A DNA stretch of 8,087 bases, taken from the NCBI GenBank assembly GCA_900767505.1, contig CAAFZG010000056.1, positions 1-8,087 of the forward strand, in the 5' to 3' direction. Under the pieces are notes generated by a model, which was given only the letters and a program-made list of their open reading frames with translations, did no database searches and had not been told where the DNA came from. The translations under genes and the position numbers were made by a program. Origin of the DNA: Methanomassiliicoccales archaeon (lineage in GTDB: Archaea; Thermoplasmatota; Thermoplasmata; Methanomassiliicoccales; Methanomethylophilaceae). Below are positions 5,924 through 8,087 of this stretch, in pieces; the first letter of the stretch is position 1, and the number at the start of each line of letters is the position of its first letter.

Positions 5924-6901
5924 TCATCGGTTTCTCGCTTGCACGGGGTCCGCTTCGATCTTCCCATCCCTTGTCCTCAGAAGAATCCACGATGTCAACG
6001 ACAGTATCGGCAGCTCTATCAGCGGCCCTATCACCAGGGCCAAGGATATCAGAGGCATCTCGGGGAATGCCGCGACAGCAATCGCCAGGGACAAGGGGGA
6101 GTTCCTCGCCATCGATGTGAATGTTAGTGCGACACGGTCCGCATACGGGAACCGTTCCATCCTTCCTACGGCCTGTGAGACGCAGAACATCAGTGTGAAG
6201 AACGCCAGCAGCGGTAGGAACATCTCTGCCAGCAGCAGGGGGTTCTCGAACAGTGTGGGGCTCTCGGATGCGAACATGATCGCAACCGCCAAACAGAGGA
6301 ACAGCAGCTGGACATTGTCCCCGTGGGCGGATATGAATCCGCCGAAACTCTCCCTCCCACCGAACGCCAGCTTCACGGCGACGGACATGATGAATGGAAC
6401 CACCAGGATCCCTGCCATGTCCAGGATCATACCCCATGCATCAAGGTGATAATCCCCTCCTATGAAGATCGTCAGATAGACAGGCAGCAATACGATCTGC
6501 AGGATCAGATTAAGGGGCAGTATCGACATCCCGAGCTCCACGTTCCCCTTGCTGAGGCCGGTGAACACAAGATACCAATCCGTGCACGGGGTCACAAGGA
6601 GCATGATCAATCCTATCCTCAGATCGACGGATCCGCTGAAGAACAGGATGCCCAATAGGAAGGATATCACGGGTGTGAGGATGAAGTTCAGGGCAAGTGC
6701 CGTTGCCGAGAACCTCACGTTCAGAAACGACCTCTTTATCTTCTTCAAGTCAACAGAGAGAAACAGGGTGAAGAGCAACAGCATCAGGAACAGCCTGATC
6801 AGCCATGTCGAGGCGTCGCCTATGGACACAATGTTTCCCAGAACTATGCCGATCAGGGCTGTTGCGATGATGACTGCCGGTTGAAGCCTTCCGATCTCCA
6901 T
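5924..6901 (-). CDS. BASS-superfamily permease, ACR3/arsenite-efflux-like
   Basis: This 325-residue, very hydrophobic protein has about ten predicted membrane segments and a short basic cytoplasmic tail (LLRTRDGK onward). Family signatures are TPCTDWYLVFT at 104-114, with a single cysteine C106 in the place of the conserved ACR3 cysteine, MARNSPLSLAIA at 264-275, and GPLIELPIL at 292-300. Together these point to the bile acid:sodium symporter superfamily, and more specifically to the arsenic-resistance (ACR3-like) branch, which exports As(OH)3. Another organic anion or metalloid is possible. The ATG at 6901 sits 34 bp after the CGTTATAT promoter element and has no Shine-Dalgarno, suggesting a leaderless mRNA. 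It lies 69 bp downstream of a TetR-type regulator on the same strand. No clear terminator is seen between its stop and the tRNA. Confidence 0.8.
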   Translation of the reverse strand: MEIGRLQPAVIIATALIGIVLGNIVSIGDASTWLIRLFLMLLLFTLFLSVDLKKIKRSFLNVRFSATALALNFILTPVISFLLGILFFSGSVDLRIGLIMLLVTPCTDWYLVFTGLSKGNVELGMSILPLNLILQIVLLPVYLTIFIGGDYHLDAWGMILDMAGILVVPFIMSVAVKLAFGGRESFGGFISAHGDNVQLLFLCLAVAIMFASESPTLFENPLLLAEMFLPLLAFFTLMFCVSQAVGRMERFPYADRVALTFTSMARNSPLSLAIAVAAFPEMPLISLALVIGPLIELPILSLTSWILLRTRDGKIEADPVQARNR

Positions 6902-6902
6902 G

Positions 6903-6925
6903 CCGGAATCATCGCCGAGATCCGG
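6903..6925 (-). promoter_or_regulatory. Candidate operator: inverted repeat between permease TATA box and start codon
   Basis: CCGGA (6903-6907) and TCCGG (6921-6925) form an inverted repeat with a 13-bp spacer, extendable imperfectly as CCGGAATC/GATCCGG. It covers the predicted transcription start and touches the TATA box. A repressor bound there would block transcription, and the upstream TetR protein is the obvious candidate. The arms are short, so chance is possible. Confidence 0.35.
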
Positions 6926-6934
6926 ATATATAAC
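6926..6934 (-). promoter_or_regulatory. TATA box of the permease gene
   Basis: The minus strand reads GTTATATAT, centred 29 bp before the permease ATG. Preceded by C it forms CGTTATAT, the same eight bases as in the regulator's promoter and at the same 34-bp distance from the ATG. Confidence 0.7.
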
Positions 6935-6970
6935 GGTAAGCGGAACTGTTGGACAGAAGCGGCCTGAGTG

Positions 6971-7543
6971 TCAATCCGTCCTTCTGCCGAAGGTCCTGAG
7001 ACCGGCCAGTATGAATTCGCCGATGGTGTCCCTGTTGTCTCCGATGCATATCGGGCTTCTGCCGTACGCCCTGCGGTTGACCGCAAGACATCCGTTGAGT
7101 TGGAAATCGAATATCGTTCCCGCCTGTCCGGGTGTGATATGATGGCAGCGGGTCAGTTCGCGGACATATTTCGCTTTGCAGGCATCGGAGATCCTTTCCA
7201 CCACCCTCCCGGAGAGAGCCTCGTCGAAGAGAAGGGGTCCGTATTCGGGATGCTCCAGTACGATATCGCAGATCCCGTAAGGGCAGTTGTACTCCCCGTC
7301 GTCGGTCATGCAGCGGTACGGCGGTTCACCGTTCTCGGTCTTTATGATATAATCTAGGGTGTCATCGACGGCCTCATCTATAGAATGATAATGATTGTAG
7401 AACGTACCTCTGCTGATCCCTGCTTTCTTGCACACGGCAGTGACTGTGAGGTCGCACGGCCTGGTCTCCGACGACAGCGAGAGGATGGCGTCACGCACAC
7501 ATTTGCGTGTACGTTCCTCACCGTTGGACTCGTTATCAGGCAT
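6971..7543 (-). CDS. TetR-family transcriptional regulator, cysteine-rich
   Basis: This 190-residue protein has an N-terminal TetR helix-turn-helix: TVTAVCKKAGISRGTFYNHY at residues 33-52, followed by the usual helix-4 region (SIDEAVDDTLDY). The C-terminal half is a poorly conserved ligand domain. Ten cysteines are present (15, 30, 38, 78, 87, 92, 122, 133, 152, 166), seven in the ligand domain, including C87-PYGI-C92. This is unusually many and suggests redox or soft-metal sensing, which is inference. The frame extends to 7663, but the ATG at 7543 is chosen because it lies 34 bp after the CGTTATAT promoter element, exactly as for the permease; an ATG at 7552 adds three residues. The permease follows on the same strand and is its probable target. 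Confidence 0.85.
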   Translation of the reverse strand: MPDNESNGEERTRKCVRDAILSLSSETRPCDLTVTAVCKKAGISRGTFYNHYHSIDEAVDDTLDYIIKTENGEPPYRCMTDDGEYNCPYGICDIVLEHPEYGPLLFDEALSGRVVERISDACKAKYVRELTRCHHITPGQAGTIFDFQLNGCLAVNRRAYGRSPICIGDNRDTIGEFILAGLRTFGRRTD

Positions 7544-7568
7544 GATGTGCATGGAATTCACTACAATA

Positions 7569-7577
7569 CATATAACG
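7569..7577 (-). promoter_or_regulatory. TATA box of the TetR-family gene
   Basis: The minus strand reads CGTTATATG, with its first base 34 bp before the ATG at 7543. Start-site prediction falls within a few bases of that ATG, supporting the shorter start and a leaderless or near-leaderless mRNA. Confidence 0.65.
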
Positions 7578-7865
7578 ACAGCCGATTGCAGTTTCTGTAA
7601 CTCGGGATACGCCCGTGTCCTTCCACCTTTCGTTCTGTGTGAAGCATAGGTGCGCAGCATCATTTCCTGTTACGAGTCTACAGCACTGTCGTCGACGATC
7701 GGGTTGTTTCTGCTGCCGGCCAGGATATCTGCCAGGCATCATCCCGGGACACTCGGATTCCCGCTTCGGCACGCAGAATGTATGATTTTGGAAGGAATGC
7801 TATTCTTTTCATCATTTCATCACGGAAATTCACTGCTCAATGGCCGTCATAAGACCTTTTTAACA
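7578..7865. other. Intergenic stretch without a recognised gene
   Basis: About 290 bases between the regulator promoter and the rightward promoter. Reading frames here carry no recognisable protein motif. The only local structure noted is a 10-bp perfect palindrome TCGTCGACGA at 7689-7698, about 110 bp upstream of the regulator's TATA box, and a T5 at 7857-7861. No RNA gene was recognised. Confidence 0.5.
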
Positions 7866-7879
7866 GAAAAATTTATATA
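7866..7879 (+). promoter_or_regulatory. Strong rightward archaeal promoter (BRE + TATA)
   Basis: A purine-rich GAAAAA-type BRE runs directly into TTTATATA (7872-7879), the best TATA/BRE match in the window. It predicts transcription start near 7900-7903, so something from about 7900 rightward is expressed. Confidence 0.65.
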
Positions 7880-7918
7880 TTAGCGGTATGTGCAGGGTCT
7901 TGTGCGATGCGTCGGAGC

Positions 7919-7935
7919 GACCCACCAAGTGGGTC
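7919..7935 (+). repeat. Hairpin and GGGTC repeats in the leader of the rightward transcript
   Basis: GACCCAC (7919-7925) and GTGGGTC (7929-7935) form a perfect 7-bp stem with a CAA loop. GGGTC also occurs at 7895-7899 and 7941-7945, so GACCC has three possible partners. GGGTCAA is a direct repeat at 7931 and 7941. CTTG-TG-CGA (7899-7907) can also pair with TCGCAAG (7949-7955). A structured leader or small RNA is likely; no known RNA family was recognised. Confidence 0.5.
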
Positions 7936-7971
7936 AAACCGGGTCAAGTCGCAAGGTGTTTATCGCCGAGG

Positions 7972-8061
7972 ATGAGCTCAAACAAAAAGCTTATATACCT
8001 CTCCGATATACACGGGAATGCGCGAGTTGCGAAGGCGGCTTGCGAAGATGGAGAATCATGA
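7972..8061 (+). pseudogene. Short reading frame resembling the N-terminus of a calcineurin-like phosphoesterase
   Basis: ATG at 7972 opens a 29-codon frame containing KKLIYLSDIHGN followed by ARVAKAACED, then GES and a TGA at 8059-8061. The hydrophobic strand, SD-x-HGN loop and alanine-rich helix are what the first 25 residues of a metallophosphoesterase look like, but the rest of the domain is not visible in this frame. The other two forward frames stay open to the window end but do not continue with a recognisable GD motif. A broken or frameshifted gene, a truncated fragment at an insertion or rearrangement edge, or a chance match are all possible. An AT-rich TTATATAC inside these codons resembles a TATA box but may just be coding sequence. 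Confidence 0.35.
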
Positions 8062-8087
8062 TCTCCGCCCAAGGGGCGTGCACTCAT

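Noticed and set aside
7544..7663. A longer 230-residue form of the TetR regulator
   Set aside because: It would include the promoter, and its extra residues are basic and unlike TetR N-termini. The ATG at 7543 has the same promoter spacing as the permease ATG.
7900..7984. 7S SRP RNA or RNase P RNA, suggested by GGGTCAAACCGGGTCAAG
   Set aside because: The conserved GGAA/GNAR tetraloop context of SRP helix 8 and the conserved RNase P regions are absent, and the stretch is too short.
8024..8087. A tRNA with CAT anticodon, suggested by the GGAGA-ATCATGA-TCTCC stem with a seven-base loop at 8050-8066
   Set aside because: No D arm with GG and no acceptor or T-arm pairing could be fitted around it. 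The upstream part is instead an 8-base direct repeat (TTGCGAAG at 8027 and 8040).
7902..8087. A leaderless GTG-initiated frame, 62 codons and open to the window end
   Set aside because: The TATA spacing is suitable, but the translation has no recognisable motif. A 62-codon open stretch at this GC content is not rare, and it competes with the phosphoesterase-like frame.
1..8087. CRISPR array, insertion sequence or integrase
   Set aside because: No regularly spaced repeats, transposase or integrase motifs were seen in any frame.

Overview
The window looks like a piece of a methanogenic archaeal chromosome. The evidence is an F420-non-reducing [NiFe]-hydrogenase (Mvh) large subunit following the tail of its small subunit, the archaeal/eukaryotic-type proteins SRP19 and ribosomal protein S8e, TATA-box promoters with several apparently leaderless genes, and T-rich terminators. 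Moderate-to-high GC, Mvh rather than membrane hydrogenases, and protein style suggest a Methanomassiliicoccales-like (Thermoplasmata-related) H2-dependent methanogen. That placement is inference, not proven here.

Layout. Positions 1-1696 (+): end of mvhG, then complete mvhA, closed by a UUCG-loop hairpin and T-tract terminator. Positions 1745-4213 (-): a tight three-gene operon reading srp19, nnr (NAD(P)H-hydrate repair), then an SbcD/Mre11-related archaeal phosphoesterase. It has a TATA box 25 nt before the srp19 ATG and ends in a T9 tract facing the mvhA terminator. Positions 4377-4757 (-): rps8e alone, with its own promoter and terminator. Positions 4947-5588 (-): a small YfcE-like metallophosphoesterase. 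Positions 5757-5844 (+): tRNA-Ser(GCU) with encoded CCA. Positions 5924-7543 (-): a cysteine-rich TetR-family regulator followed by a BASS/ACR3-like permease, each with a nearly identical TATA box at the same distance from its ATG. Positions 7544-8087: mostly non-coding, with a strong plus-strand promoter, a hairpin/repeat-rich leader, and a short reading frame resembling the N-terminus of another metallophosphoesterase but stopped after 29 codons.

How it works together. Mvh supplies electrons from H2 to heterodisulfide reductase (family knowledge; hdr genes are not in this window). srp19, rps8e and the tRNA are housekeeping information genes, and nnr is metabolite repair. The TetR/permease pair looks like a self-contained, possibly thiol- or metalloid-responsive efflux module. 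The less explained parts are this module, two large inverted repeats between housekeeping genes, and the right edge.
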